In this document: piece by piece, positions 1-6,203 of the stretch
How the letters are laid out: every line of letters begins with the position of its first letter
Position numbering within the stretch: the first letter of the stretch is position 1
NCBI GenBank assembly: GCA_023260815.1
Contig: JALQUE010000352.1
Coordinates: 1-6,757 of the forward strand
DNA length: 6,757 nt
DNA from: Roseovarius sp.
GTDB taxonomy: Bacteria > Pseudomonadota > Alphaproteobacteria > Rhodobacterales > Rhodobacteraceae
Direction of reading: 5' to 3'
Position numbers and translations under genes: made by a program
The notes under the pieces: generated by a model
What the model was told of the DNA's origin: nothing
The model's database searches: none
What the model saw: only the letters and a program-made list of their open reading frames with translations

Positions 1-576
1 GATGATCGGCTCGTCACGGCGCGTGGCGCGGGCGACCTGTGCCAGCATCCCCTGTTCCGAGCTTTCCTTGACCTCGAACTCGTTGAGGCCAAAGGCGCCA
101 TCGGCGATCATGTCCATGATCAGGCGGTTGCCGTCATTGCCCGGCTCGATGCCGTAGATCGTCGTGTCCAGTGCCTCGGCATGGTCCGCGATCTTCGCAA
201 AATCCGTGATCCCAAGCGCTGCGCCCGCGGCATTGGTGGCCAGCGTGTATTTCGCACCTTCCAGATTGGCGCGCACGGTGTCCACGGTGCCGGCCTCGCG
301 ATAGGGGGCGATGTCGCCTTCCATCGTGGGCATCCAGTTGCCAAGGAACACGTCGATATCGCCCTGCGCCATCGAGGTATAGGTCACGGGGACGGACAAT
401 ACCTTGATGTCGGTCTCATAGCCCAAAGCCTCCAGGACGGTGGTTGCCGCGGCGGTCGTTGCCGTGATGTCGGTCCAGCCGACATCCGAGAATGTGACCG
501 TCTCGCAATTGGCAAGGGCGGGTCCGGCTGCAACGGCCAGGGCTGTAGCTGCCAGCGTGGTCTTGAATGTCATCAT
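1..576 (-). CDS. choX: Choline ABC transporter periplasmic substrate-binding protein ChoX (3' end cut by window edge)
   Basis: This is the periplasmic choline receptor of a ChoXWV-type ABC importer (OpuAC/ProX-like fold). The first 192 codons are present and the rest lies beyond the left edge. Residues 1-22 form a Sec signal peptide (MMTFKTTLAATALAVAAG, then PALA before N23). Recognition rests on close agreement with remembered S. meliloti ChoX: FSDVGWTDITATTA (29-42), VFLGNWMPTMEGDIAPYR (76-93), GAKYTLATNA (107-116), YGIEPGNDGNRLI (141-153) and ESSEQGMLAQVARA. Of the known ligand contacts, W34, D36, W81, Y110 and N147 are visible, at a constant offset of 9 from W43, D45, W90, Y119 and N156 of the S. 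meliloti protein. The fourth box tryptophan would fall outside. ATG at 576 is preferred to ATG at 573 because AAGGGG (590-585) lies 8 nt upstream of it. choW and choV would be expected further left. A related glycine-betaine or carnitine receptor is possible but less likely. Confidence 0.93.
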   Translation of the reverse strand, partial: MMTFKTTLAATALAVAAGPALANCETVTFSDVGWTDITATTAAATTVLEALGYETDIKVLSVPVTYTSMAQGDIDVFLGNWMPTMEGDIAPYREAGTVDTVRANLEGAKYTLATNAAGAALGITDFAKIADHAEALDTTIYGIEPGNDGNRLIMDMIADGAFGLNEFEVKESSEQGMLAQVARATRRDEPII

Positions 577-578
577 GT

Positions 579-611
579 CGTTTTCCCCTTCGTTTCGGTT
601 TTCGTAAACCG
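579..611 (-). promoter_or_regulatory. Small perfect palindrome just upstream of the choX ribosome binding site
   Basis: The sequence CGGTTT-TCGT-AAACCG (596-611) is a perfect 6-4-6 inverted repeat. It ends about 5 nt upstream of the choX Shine-Dalgarno AAGGGG (590-585). It could be an operator or a small RNA hairpin near the ribosome site; no regulator family is assigned. What is seen is the symmetry and position. Function is inference. Confidence 0.35.
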
Positions 612-622
612 TTCTAAAGTCA

Positions 623-650
623 GCGCCGGCGCGTGTCGTCGCGCCGGCGC
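623..650 (-). terminator. GC-rich hairpin between the family-5 binding-protein gene and choX; terminator or attenuator candidate
   Basis: Arms GCGCCGGCGCG (623-633) and CGCGCCGGCGC (640-650) pair over 11 bp around a 6-nt loop. Each arm contains the self-complementary decamer GCGCCGGCGC. The hairpin lies 45 nt past the stop of the upstream minus-strand gene and 47 nt before the choX start. Read on the minus strand, the stem is followed only by TGACTTTAG, a weak U-tract. Read on the plus strand it is followed by ATTTTC. It may therefore reduce read-through into choX, stabilise the upstream mRNA 3' end, or stop antisense transcription, rather than being a strong intrinsic terminator. Confidence 0.5.
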
Positions 651-694
651 ATTTTCGGATCAGGCGGGCCTTGGTGAAAAGGCCCGGTCAGCCG

Positions 695-2248
695 TCAGGC
701 CATCCACCAGCGTTCCATCCAGCGTTCGCCGTCCATCTCCCAGTTCGATGCCATCTCGCCATGGGCCACATCGTCGGACTTGGCCGAGACGTAGTTGGCG
801 AACATAGGGATGATGACCCCGCCCTGATTGGCGGTAAGGTCCTGCATCTCCCAGTACATCTGGCGGCGCTTGTCGTCGTCCAGTTCGGCACGGGCCTTGA
901 CCAGAAGTTCATCGAAGCGGTCGTTGCACCAGAAGCTGTCGTTCCACGACGCGCCACACTGATAGGCGGTCGAGAACATCTGGTCTTCCACCGGACGCCC
1001 GCCCCAGTAGACGGCGGTGAACGGTTCTTTCATCCAGACGTCGGACCAGTAGCCATCCTTCGGCTCGCGCACGACGTTGACGTTGATCCCGGCGGCCTTG
1101 GCCGAGTTCTGGAACAGAACGCCCGCATCCACGGCCCCCGAGAAGGCTGCCTCAGAGGTGTGCAGGGTCACGTCCAGACTGTCGACACCGGCCTCCTTGA
1201 GGTAGAACTTGGCCTTGTCCGGATCGTAGGTCTTCTGCTCCAACTCGGTGTTGAAATAGCGCTGACCCTGACCGATCGGATGGTCGTTGCCGACCGAGCC
1301 GTAGCCGAACAGGATCTTTTCCACCAGTTCTTCGCGATTGATGGCGTATTTCAGGGCCTGACGGATGTTGTTGTCCGTATAGGGATCCTTGTTGGTGGAC
1401 ATCGCGAAGGTGTAATGCTGCGTGCCCGCAAGCGTTTCGACCGTGATGCCGGGCCGGCGGCCCAGCAGATCGGCGGCCTTGAGGTCGACCCGGTCGATCG
1501 CATGCACATCGCCCGACACAAGTGCCGTGGTCCGTGCGTTCTGATCGACGATGGACAGCATCTCGCAGCTGTCGATCCACGCCACGTCGTCGCGCCAATG
1601 GTTCGGGTTGCGCTCGAAACTCGAGATCACGCCCGGCTGGAAATTCTTCAGCACATAGCTGCCGCAGCCATTGCCGGACTGCCAGTCCATGCCGTCGGCC
1701 GTGGCGGGGTGAATCGTAAGGTGATAATCGGACAGGATGTACGGGAAGTCAGCGTTGCCGCTGGACAGGGTGAAGACCACCGTATCATTTCCGTCTGCCA
1801 CAAGTTCGGTGATCGGCTCGACAAGCGGACCTGCGGCCGACGTGGATCCCTCGCCGCGGTGATGATTGATGGAGGCGATCACATCCTCGACGGTCATCGG
1901 TTTGCCATCGTGGAAGGTGACGCCCTGACGGATCTTGAAGCGCCATTGCGCGGCATCGGCCGAGGCCTCCCAGCTTTCGGCGAGTTCGGGCACCAGACTG
2001 CCATCGACAGCCACTTCGGTCAGGCGGCCGTGAATCGCAAAGCCAAGCGCCAGCATATAGCCGTTTGACCACTGGCCGGGGTTCAGCGTGTCGGTTGTCT
2101 GGCCGTGGCCCTTGGCCACGCGCAGGTGTCCGCCGCGCTTGGGGGCGGCCATTGCGCCGCCCATGGGCAAGGTCGCCAGAAGCGCGCCGGCAGCGGTGGT
2201 TTTCAGAAATCCGCGGCGGTCTAGCATGCCGCCTTTGATAAGTGCCAT
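695..2248 (-). CDS. Tat-exported ABC transporter substrate-binding protein, family 5 (peptide/nickel/opine type)
   Basis: The product is a 517-residue periplasmic solute-binding protein of the DppA/OppA (SBP_bac_5) family, within the usual length for that family. Residues 10-16, DRRGFLK, form a twin-arginine motif. They are followed by a hydrophobic stretch (about 17-33) and a likely cleavage near AMAA (32-35). The family signature is clear at about 88-128, with ELAESWEASAD then FKIRQGVTFHDGKPMTVEDV. A second block, DNNIRQALKYAINREELVEKILFG, follows near the middle. The start at 2248 is chosen because AGGGAG lies 8 nt upstream and the Tat motif then falls in the normal N-terminal place; ATG at 2227 is a weaker alternative. 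No permease or ATPase gene of its own adjoins it here: choX is the next gene on the strand. The substrate is unknown. The neighbourhood suggests a quaternary-amine or osmolyte-related compound, but this family mostly binds peptides, opines or nickel chelates. Confidence 0.9.
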   Translation of the reverse strand: MALIKGGMLDRRGFLKTTAAGALLATLPMGGAMAAPKRGGHLRVAKGHGQTTDTLNPGQWSNGYMLALGFAIHGRLTEVAVDGSLVPELAESWEASADAAQWRFKIRQGVTFHDGKPMTVEDVIASINHHRGEGSTSAAGPLVEPITELVADGNDTVVFTLSSGNADFPYILSDYHLTIHPATADGMDWQSGNGCGSYVLKNFQPGVISSFERNPNHWRDDVAWIDSCEMLSIVDQNARTTALVSGDVHAIDRVDLKAADLLGRRPGITVETLAGTQHYTFAMSTNKDPYTDNNIRQALKYAINREELVEKILFGYGSVGNDHPIGQGQRYFNTELEQKTYDPDKAKFYLKEAGVDSLDVTLHTSEAAFSGAVDAGVLFQNSAKAAGINVNVVREPKDGYWSDVWMKEPFTAVYWGGRPVEDQMFSTAYQCGASWNDSFWCNDRFDELLVKARAELDDDKRRQMYWEMQDLTANQGGVIIPMFANYVSAKSDDVAHGEMASNWEMDGERWMERWWMA

Positions 2249-2445
2249 TGTTGGTTCTCCCTGTGTTGTTGCGTCGTAAATGCAGGACATGGGTGCATTC
2301 GGCCCCGGTCCCTTTGCGGTCCGCCGCATTTGAACAGACTTTTCCCAAGTCCCAAAGCGACATTCTACATACGTTTTCGACGTTAGTATGACGGTGTCAT
2401 GGAGCGCAACGTGATTGTTCCGGTTTTGATGGTTCGTCGTGTCAC

Positions 2446-2474
2446 CTTTTATTTTTTCTTGATTGACGAGTCAA
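2446..2474 (-). promoter_or_regulatory. Candidate sigma-70-type promoter for the minus-strand binding-protein genes
   Basis: Read on the minus strand, TTGACT (2474-2469) is followed after exactly 17 nt by TAAAAG (2451-2446). This is a 5-of-6 match to the -35 consensus and 4 of 6 to the -10. Transcription would begin near 2439, leaving a leader of about 190 nt. The -35 box lies inside the BetI-like palindrome, so repressor binding there would be expected to block it. The assignment is inferred from hexamers and spacing only. Confidence 0.4.
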
Positions 2475-2478
2475 TTAA
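2459..2478. promoter_or_regulatory. Probable BetI operator
   Basis: TTGATTGAC-GA-GTCAATTAA is an inverted repeat with 8 of 9 pairs matching; its core ATTGAC-GA-GTCAAT is perfect. The half-sites agree with the ATTGA-N4-TCAAT pattern I recall for BetI boxes upstream of bet genes in other proteobacteria. The site is 52 nt upstream of betI, which fits autoregulation. It covers the -35 box of the minus-strand promoter candidate, and TTGACG (2463-2468) within it could serve as a plus-strand -35. Choline would be the expected inducer that releases BetI. Confidence 0.65.
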
Positions 2479-2530
2479 ACATGAATAGGCCAGTGTAGCA
2501 ACAGAAATTCACAGGTAATGGGGGCGCATT

Positions 2531-3115
2531 ATGCCCAAGATCGGAATGGAGCCAATTCGCCGATCGGCCCTTGTCGAGGCGACGATCCATGAAATCGGCT
2601 TGCAGGGGACGCTGGATGTGACGGTGAGTCAGATCGCCCGTCGCGCCGGCATGTCCAGTGCATTGGCGCACCACTATTTCGGCTCCAAGGAGCAGATGTT
2701 CGTGGCGGCGATGCGCCATATCCTGGCGCTCTATGGGGCTGAGGTGCGTGGCGCTCTGGTGATGGCGAAAACCCCGCGCGACCGGGTCGAGGCGATCATA
2801 CGCGCCAGCTTTGGCCCGGCCCAGTTCCGCTCCGAAATGGTCTCGGCCTGGCTCAATTTCTATGTGCAGGCCCAGAAATCCGAAAATGCCCGCCGCCTGC
2901 TGCATATCTATCAGCGCCGCCTGCGGTCGAATCTGCATCACGCGATTCGCCAGATCGCGCCGGATAATGCCGGGCGGCTGACCCGGGGATTGGCGGCGAT
3001 GATCGACGGGCTCTACATCCGGCAGGCCCTGCGCGCCGAACCGCTCGAGCCCGAGCGCGCGATCGATGTGCTGCTGCATTACCTCGACACCACTCTCAAG
3101 GTTGAACACACATGA
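2531..3115 (+). CDS. betI: BetI, choline-responsive TetR-family repressor of the bet genes
   Basis: The 194-residue protein is almost the same length as E. coli BetI (195). The N-terminus MPKIGMEPIRR, with conserved QIARRAG at 34-40 and HYF at 48-50, closely follows the known BetI start. This supports ATG 2531 despite a modest Shine-Dalgarno (GGGGG at 2520-2524). The TetR helix-turn-helix spans about 31-50 (TVSQIARRAGMSSALAHHYF), followed by GSKEQMF. The rest is the all-helical ligand-binding and dimerisation domain, including SAWLNFYVQAQ and a C-terminal AIDVLLHYLD helix. BetI normally represses the bet genes until choline binds. The stop overlaps the betC start by 4 nt (ATGA), implying translational coupling. 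Confidence 0.95.
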   Translation: MPKIGMEPIRRSALVEATIHEIGLQGTLDVTVSQIARRAGMSSALAHHYFGSKEQMFVAAMRHILALYGAEVRGALVMAKTPRDRVEAIIRASFGPAQFRSEMVSAWLNFYVQAQKSENARRLLHIYQRRLRSNLHHAIRQIAPDNAGRLTRGLAAMIDGLYIRQALRAEPLEPERAIDVLLHYLDTTLKVEHT

Positions 3116-4629
3116 GCACGCGCCCCAATATCCTGATCTTCATGGTCGATCAACTGACCGGAACGCTGTTTCCCGACGGCCCGGCCGAGTGGCTGCATGT
3201 CCCGAACCTGCGCCGGCTTGCGGCCCGGTCCACCCGGTTCGCCAATACATATACCGCCTCGCCGCTCTGTGCGCCGGGCCGCGCCAGCTTCATGTCCGGG
3301 CTGCTGCCCTCGCGCAGCCGGGTCTATGACAATGCCGCCGAATTCGCGGCCGATATCCCGACCTATGCGCATCACCTGCGGCGCGTAGGCTATCAGACCT
3401 GCCTGTCAGGCAAGATGCATTTCGTCGGCCCCGATCAGCTGCATGGGTTCGAAGAGCGCCTGACCACCGATATCTACCCCGCCGATTTCGGCTGGACGCC
3501 GGATTACCGCAAGCCGGGCGAACGGATCGACTGGTGGTATCACAACCTCGGCTCGGTCACCGGCAGCGGCGTGGCCGAGATTTCCAACCAGATGGAATAT
3601 GACGACGAGGTCGCCTACAACGCCACCCGCAAGGTCTATGATCTGGGCCGTCGCCATGATGCGCGGCCCTGGTGCCTGACGGTCAGCTTCACCCACCCGC
3701 ATGACCCTTATGTGGCGCGGCGCAAATACTGGGATCTCTACGACGACTGCGCGCATCTTCTGCCCAGTGTCCCGGCCATGGCCTACGCCGATCACGACCC
3801 GCATTCCAAACGCATTTTCGATGCCAACGACTGGCGCTCTTTCGACATCACCGATGCGGATATCCGCCGCTCGCGGCGGGCCTACATGGCCAATATCTCG
3901 TATCTCGACGACAAGATCGGCGAGGTGCTCGCGGCCCTGGATTGCACATGCCAGACCAACAACACGATCATTCTTTTTGTGTCGGATCACGGCGACATGC
4001 TGGGCGAGCGTGGGCTGTGGTTCAAGATGTCCTTCTACGAAGGCTCGGCCCGTGTGCCGCTGATGATTGCGGCGCCCGGGATGGCGCCCGGGCTGGTGCG
4101 CGATCCGGTCAGCACGCTGGATGTCTGTCCCACCCTGTGCGATCTGGCGGGTGTGTCGATGGACGATATCGCGCCATGGACCGAAGGACAGTCTCTCGTC
4201 CCCCTGGGGCAGGGTGGTGCGCGCAGCGCCCCCGTGGCGATGGAATACGCCGCCGAGGCGTCCTATGCACCGCTTGTCTGCCTGCGCGAGGGCCGGTGGA
4301 AATTCACCCGCTGCGCGCTTGATCCCGACCAATTGTTCGATCTCGACGCGGACCCGCACGAACTCACAGACCTTGCCGACGATCCCGCCCATGCGCAGAC
4401 GCTGCAGCAGTTCGGCGACATGGCCGATGCCCGCTGGGATCTTGCCGCCTTCGATGCGCAGGTCCGCGAAAGCCAGGCGCGCCGCTGGATCGTCTACGAG
4501 GCGCTGCGCAAGGGCGGCTACTACCCTTGGGATTATCAGCCGCTCCAGAAAGCCAGCGAGCGGTACATGCGCAACCACATGGACCTCAACGTGGTCGAGG
4601 AAAATCAGCGGTTTCCCCGCGGAGACTGA
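3112..4629 (+). CDS. betC: BetC, choline-sulfatase
   Basis: This cytoplasmic sulfatase of the alkaline-phosphatase superfamily hydrolyses choline-O-sulfate to choline and sulfate, feeding BetA. It has 505 residues, against about 512 in S. meliloti BetC. The N-terminal sulfatase domain runs roughly 5-350. D13 (FMVDQLTG) is a metal ligand candidate. C53 in SPLCAPGRASF is the cysteine expected to become formylglycine. GKMH (100-103), HPHDP (195-199), SDHGDMLGE (D292, H293) and K305 (FKMSF) are the further active-site blocks. The C-terminal choline-sulfatase domain (about 455-503) is diagnostic, with WDYQP from W473 and YMRNHMDLN from Y485. The fourth position of the CxPxR core is glycine where serine or alanine is usual. 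The start overlaps the betI stop. No sulfatase-maturing enzyme is encoded in the window. Confidence 0.95.
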   Translation: MSTRPNILIFMVDQLTGTLFPDGPAEWLHVPNLRRLAARSTRFANTYTASPLCAPGRASFMSGLLPSRSRVYDNAAEFAADIPTYAHHLRRVGYQTCLSGKMHFVGPDQLHGFEERLTTDIYPADFGWTPDYRKPGERIDWWYHNLGSVTGSGVAEISNQMEYDDEVAYNATRKVYDLGRRHDARPWCLTVSFTHPHDPYVARRKYWDLYDDCAHLLPSVPAMAYADHDPHSKRIFDANDWRSFDITDADIRRSRRAYMANISYLDDKIGEVLAALDCTCQTNNTIILFVSDHGDMLGERGLWFKMSFYEGSARVPLMIAAPGMAPGLVRDPVSTLDVCPTLCDLAGVSMDDIAPWTEGQSLVPLGQGGARSAPVAMEYAAEASYAPLVCLREGRWKFTRCALDPDQLFDLDADPHELTDLADDPAHAQTLQQFGDMADARWDLAAFDAQVRESQARRWIVYEALRKGGYYPWDYQPLQKASERYMRNHMDLNVVEENQRFPRGD

Positions 4630-4639
4630 CCGTTTCACT

Positions 4640-4664
4640 GTTCCCCAAATACTCCCGCCGGAGG
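4640..4664 (+). promoter_or_regulatory. Hairpin overlapping the betB Shine-Dalgarno, within a recurrent Rhodobacteraceae-like intergenic motif
   Basis: In the 39-nt betC-betB gap, CTCC (4652-4655) and GGAG (4660-4663) pair around a CGCC loop. The right arm is most of the betB ribosome site GGAGG (4660-4664), which ends 4 nt before the ATG. The minus-strand reading, CTCCGGCGGGAGTATTTGGG, resembles a short motif I recall between genes in many Rhodobacteraceae genomes. The stem is only 4 bp, so masking of the ribosome site would be weak on its own. Pairing and position are seen; family-wide recurrence is from memory. Confidence 0.45.
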
Positions 4665-4668
4665 CGAC

Positions 4669-6129
4669 ATGACATTTGCAACCCAACCTGAGGCCAGCCA
4701 TTTCGTGAATGGCGCCTATCTCGAAGACACGGCCGGTGCGCCGATCAAGGTGATCTACCCCGCCACCGGCGCTGTCATCGCGACCCTGCATGAGGCAACG
4801 CCGGATGTTCTGGATCAGGCAATCACCGGTGCGCAGGCGGCTCAGAAACACTGGGCGCGCCTGTCGGGCATGGAGCGTGGCCGCGTGCTGCGCCGTGCCG
4901 CGGACATCATGCGCGCGCGCAACCGCGATCTGTCGATCCTCGAGACCTGCGACACAGGCAAACCGCTACAGGAGACGCTTGTGGCCGATGCCACCAGCGG
5001 GGCCGACGCGCTGGAGTATTTCGGCAGTATCGCGGCGGGTCTGACCGGCGAGCATATTCCTCTGTCGGGCGGTGACTGGGCCTATACGATCCGCGAACCT
5101 CTGGGTGTCTGCGTGGGGCTTGGTGCGTGGAACTACCCCACGCAGATCGCCTGCTGGAAGGCCGCGCCGGCCTTGGCCTGCGGCAACGCGATGGTGTTCA
5201 AACCGTCCGAAACAACCCCGCTTTCGGCCCTGAAAGTGGCCGAAATCCTGATCGAGGCCGGGGCCCCCGCGGGGCTGTTCAACGTGGTTCAGGGGGCAGG
5301 TGGCGTCGGCGGGCCATTGGTGGCCGACCCGCGCATCGCCAAGGTGTCGCTGACCGGATCGGTGCCGACGGGGCGCAAGGTCTATGCCTCCGCGGCGGAG
5401 GGCATGAAGCATGTCACCATGGAACTGGGTGGCAAATCGCCCCTGATCGTGTTCGACGATGCCTCGATCGAAGACGCGGTCAGCGGGGCCATCCTTGGCA
5501 ATTTCTATTCCTCGGGTCAGGTCTGCTCCAACGGGACGCGGGTCTTCGTGCACAGCGCCATCAAGGAGGCGTTTCTGACCCGTCTGGCAGCGCGCACGGC
5601 GCAGGCCGTCATCGGCGATCCGCTGGACGAGGCGACCAGCTTTGGCCCGATGGTCAGCGAGGCGCAATTGCAGATCGTTCTGGGATATATTGCCAAGGGC
5701 CGCGCTGAAGGCGCGCGGTTGATTTGCGGCGGCAACCGCATCGACAAGCCGGGATCGTGGATCGAACCCACGGTGTTCGCCGATGTCACGGACGACATGA
5801 CCATCGCCCGCGAAGAGATTTTCGGCCCCGTGCTCAGCGTGCTGGATTTCGACGATGAGGATGAGGTGATCGCCCGCGCCAATGCCACCGACTACGGTCT
5901 GTCGGCTGGCGTCTACACGCGCGATCTGCAGCGTGCGCACCGGGTGATTGCCCGGCTCGAGGCGGGCAGTTGCTTCATCAATTCCTATAACGATGCCCCG
6001 GTCGAGGTGCCGTTTGGCGGGGTCAAGGCCTCGGGCGTGGGGCGCGAGAATTCCAAGGCGGCCATCGCGCATTATTCCCAGCTGAAGTCGGTCTATGTGC
6101 GCATGGGCGAAACCGAAGCACCGTTCTGA
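4669..6129 (+). CDS. betB: BetB, betaine-aldehyde dehydrogenase
   Basis: This NAD(P)-dependent aldehyde dehydrogenase oxidises betaine aldehyde to glycine betaine, the last step of the pathway. It has 486 residues, against about 490 for E. coli BetB. The N-terminal block SHFVNGAYLED (about 9-19) is typical. The cofactor-binding domain shows GAWNYP with N155, K178 in FKPSETTPLSA, and TGSVPTGRKVY around 229-239. The general base E252 lies in TMELGGKSP and the nucleophile C286 in SSGQVCSNGTRVFV, both at the residue numbers I recall for E. coli BetB. The C-terminal EVPFGGVKASGVGRE block and LKSVYV tail are intact. ATG 4669 has a GGAGG 4 nt upstream. Its place between betC and betA supports BetB over a general aldehyde dehydrogenase. 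Confidence 0.95.
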   Translation: MTFATQPEASHFVNGAYLEDTAGAPIKVIYPATGAVIATLHEATPDVLDQAITGAQAAQKHWARLSGMERGRVLRRAADIMRARNRDLSILETCDTGKPLQETLVADATSGADALEYFGSIAAGLTGEHIPLSGGDWAYTIREPLGVCVGLGAWNYPTQIACWKAAPALACGNAMVFKPSETTPLSALKVAEILIEAGAPAGLFNVVQGAGGVGGPLVADPRIAKVSLTGSVPTGRKVYASAAEGMKHVTMELGGKSPLIVFDDASIEDAVSGAILGNFYSSGQVCSNGTRVFVHSAIKEAFLTRLAARTAQAVIGDPLDEATSFGPMVSEAQLQIVLGYIAKGRAEGARLICGGNRIDKPGSWIEPTVFADVTDDMTIAREEIFGPVLSVLDFDDEDEVIARANATDYGLSAGVYTRDLQRAHRVIARLEAGSCFINSYNDAPVEVPFGGVKASGVGRENSKAAIAHYSQLKSVYVRMGETEAPF

Positions 6130-6132
6130 CCG

Positions 6133-6159
6133 CTGGCGCGGTGCGGTGCGCATCGCCAG
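6133..6159 (+). other. Small intraoperonic stem-loop between betB and betA
   Basis: CTGGCG (6133-6138) and CGCCAG (6154-6159) form a perfect 6-bp stem with a 15-nt loop, starting 3 nt after the betB stop. There is no following T-run, so it is not a convincing terminator. It could slow exonucleases or modestly adjust betA expression relative to betB. The 74-nt gap has no other evident signal except the betA ribosome site. Confidence 0.35.
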
Positions 6160-6203
6160 TCCCGAACCGAAGCGAACACGCATGCATAGCGGAGGCAAAC
6201 ACA

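Larger units (their letters stand above)
2249..2530. promoter_or_regulatory. Divergent intergenic control region between the binding-protein genes and betICBA
   Basis: These 282 bp hold the start signals of both transcription units. They are more A/T-rich than the flanking genes, especially at 2441-2482 (CTTTTATTTTTTCTTG). Besides the BetI-like palindrome at 2459-2478, the region contains ATGAC-GGT-GTCAT (2388-2400), a weak CATAC/GTATG pair (2368-2372 with 2386-2390), and a TGCGG/CCGCA stem (2315-2328) that would lie in the 5' leader of the minus-strand mRNA. I see no small open reading frame with a convincing ribosome site here. No good plus-strand -10 box is evident, so the betI promoter is not placed. 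Confidence 0.6.

Noticed and set aside
671..2068. Long plus-strand open frame (465 codons) opposite the family-5 binding-protein gene
   Set aside because: It is antisense to a gene with clear family motifs, has no recognisable domain, and reflects the stop-poor opposite frame of high-GC DNA.
2249..2329. N-terminal extension of the family-5 binding protein to ATG 2329
   Set aside because: It would put 27 extra residues before the Tat signal, while ATG 2248 has a well-spaced AGGGAG.
2388..2400. ATGAC-GGT-GTCAT palindrome as a second operator
   Set aside because: A 5-bp perfect repeat is short enough to arise by chance and does not match the BetI-like core. It is mentioned only as part of the intergenic region.
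2471..3109. Minus-strand open frame (212 codons) opposite betI
   Set aside because: It is the antisense shadow of betI. It starts near the end of betI and has no ribosome site or family motif.
3406..4851. Long minus-strand open frame (481 codons) opposite betC and the start of betB
   Set aside because: It crosses two confidently assigned genes and their gap, and its composition looks like a complement of coding sequence. No family is recognisable.
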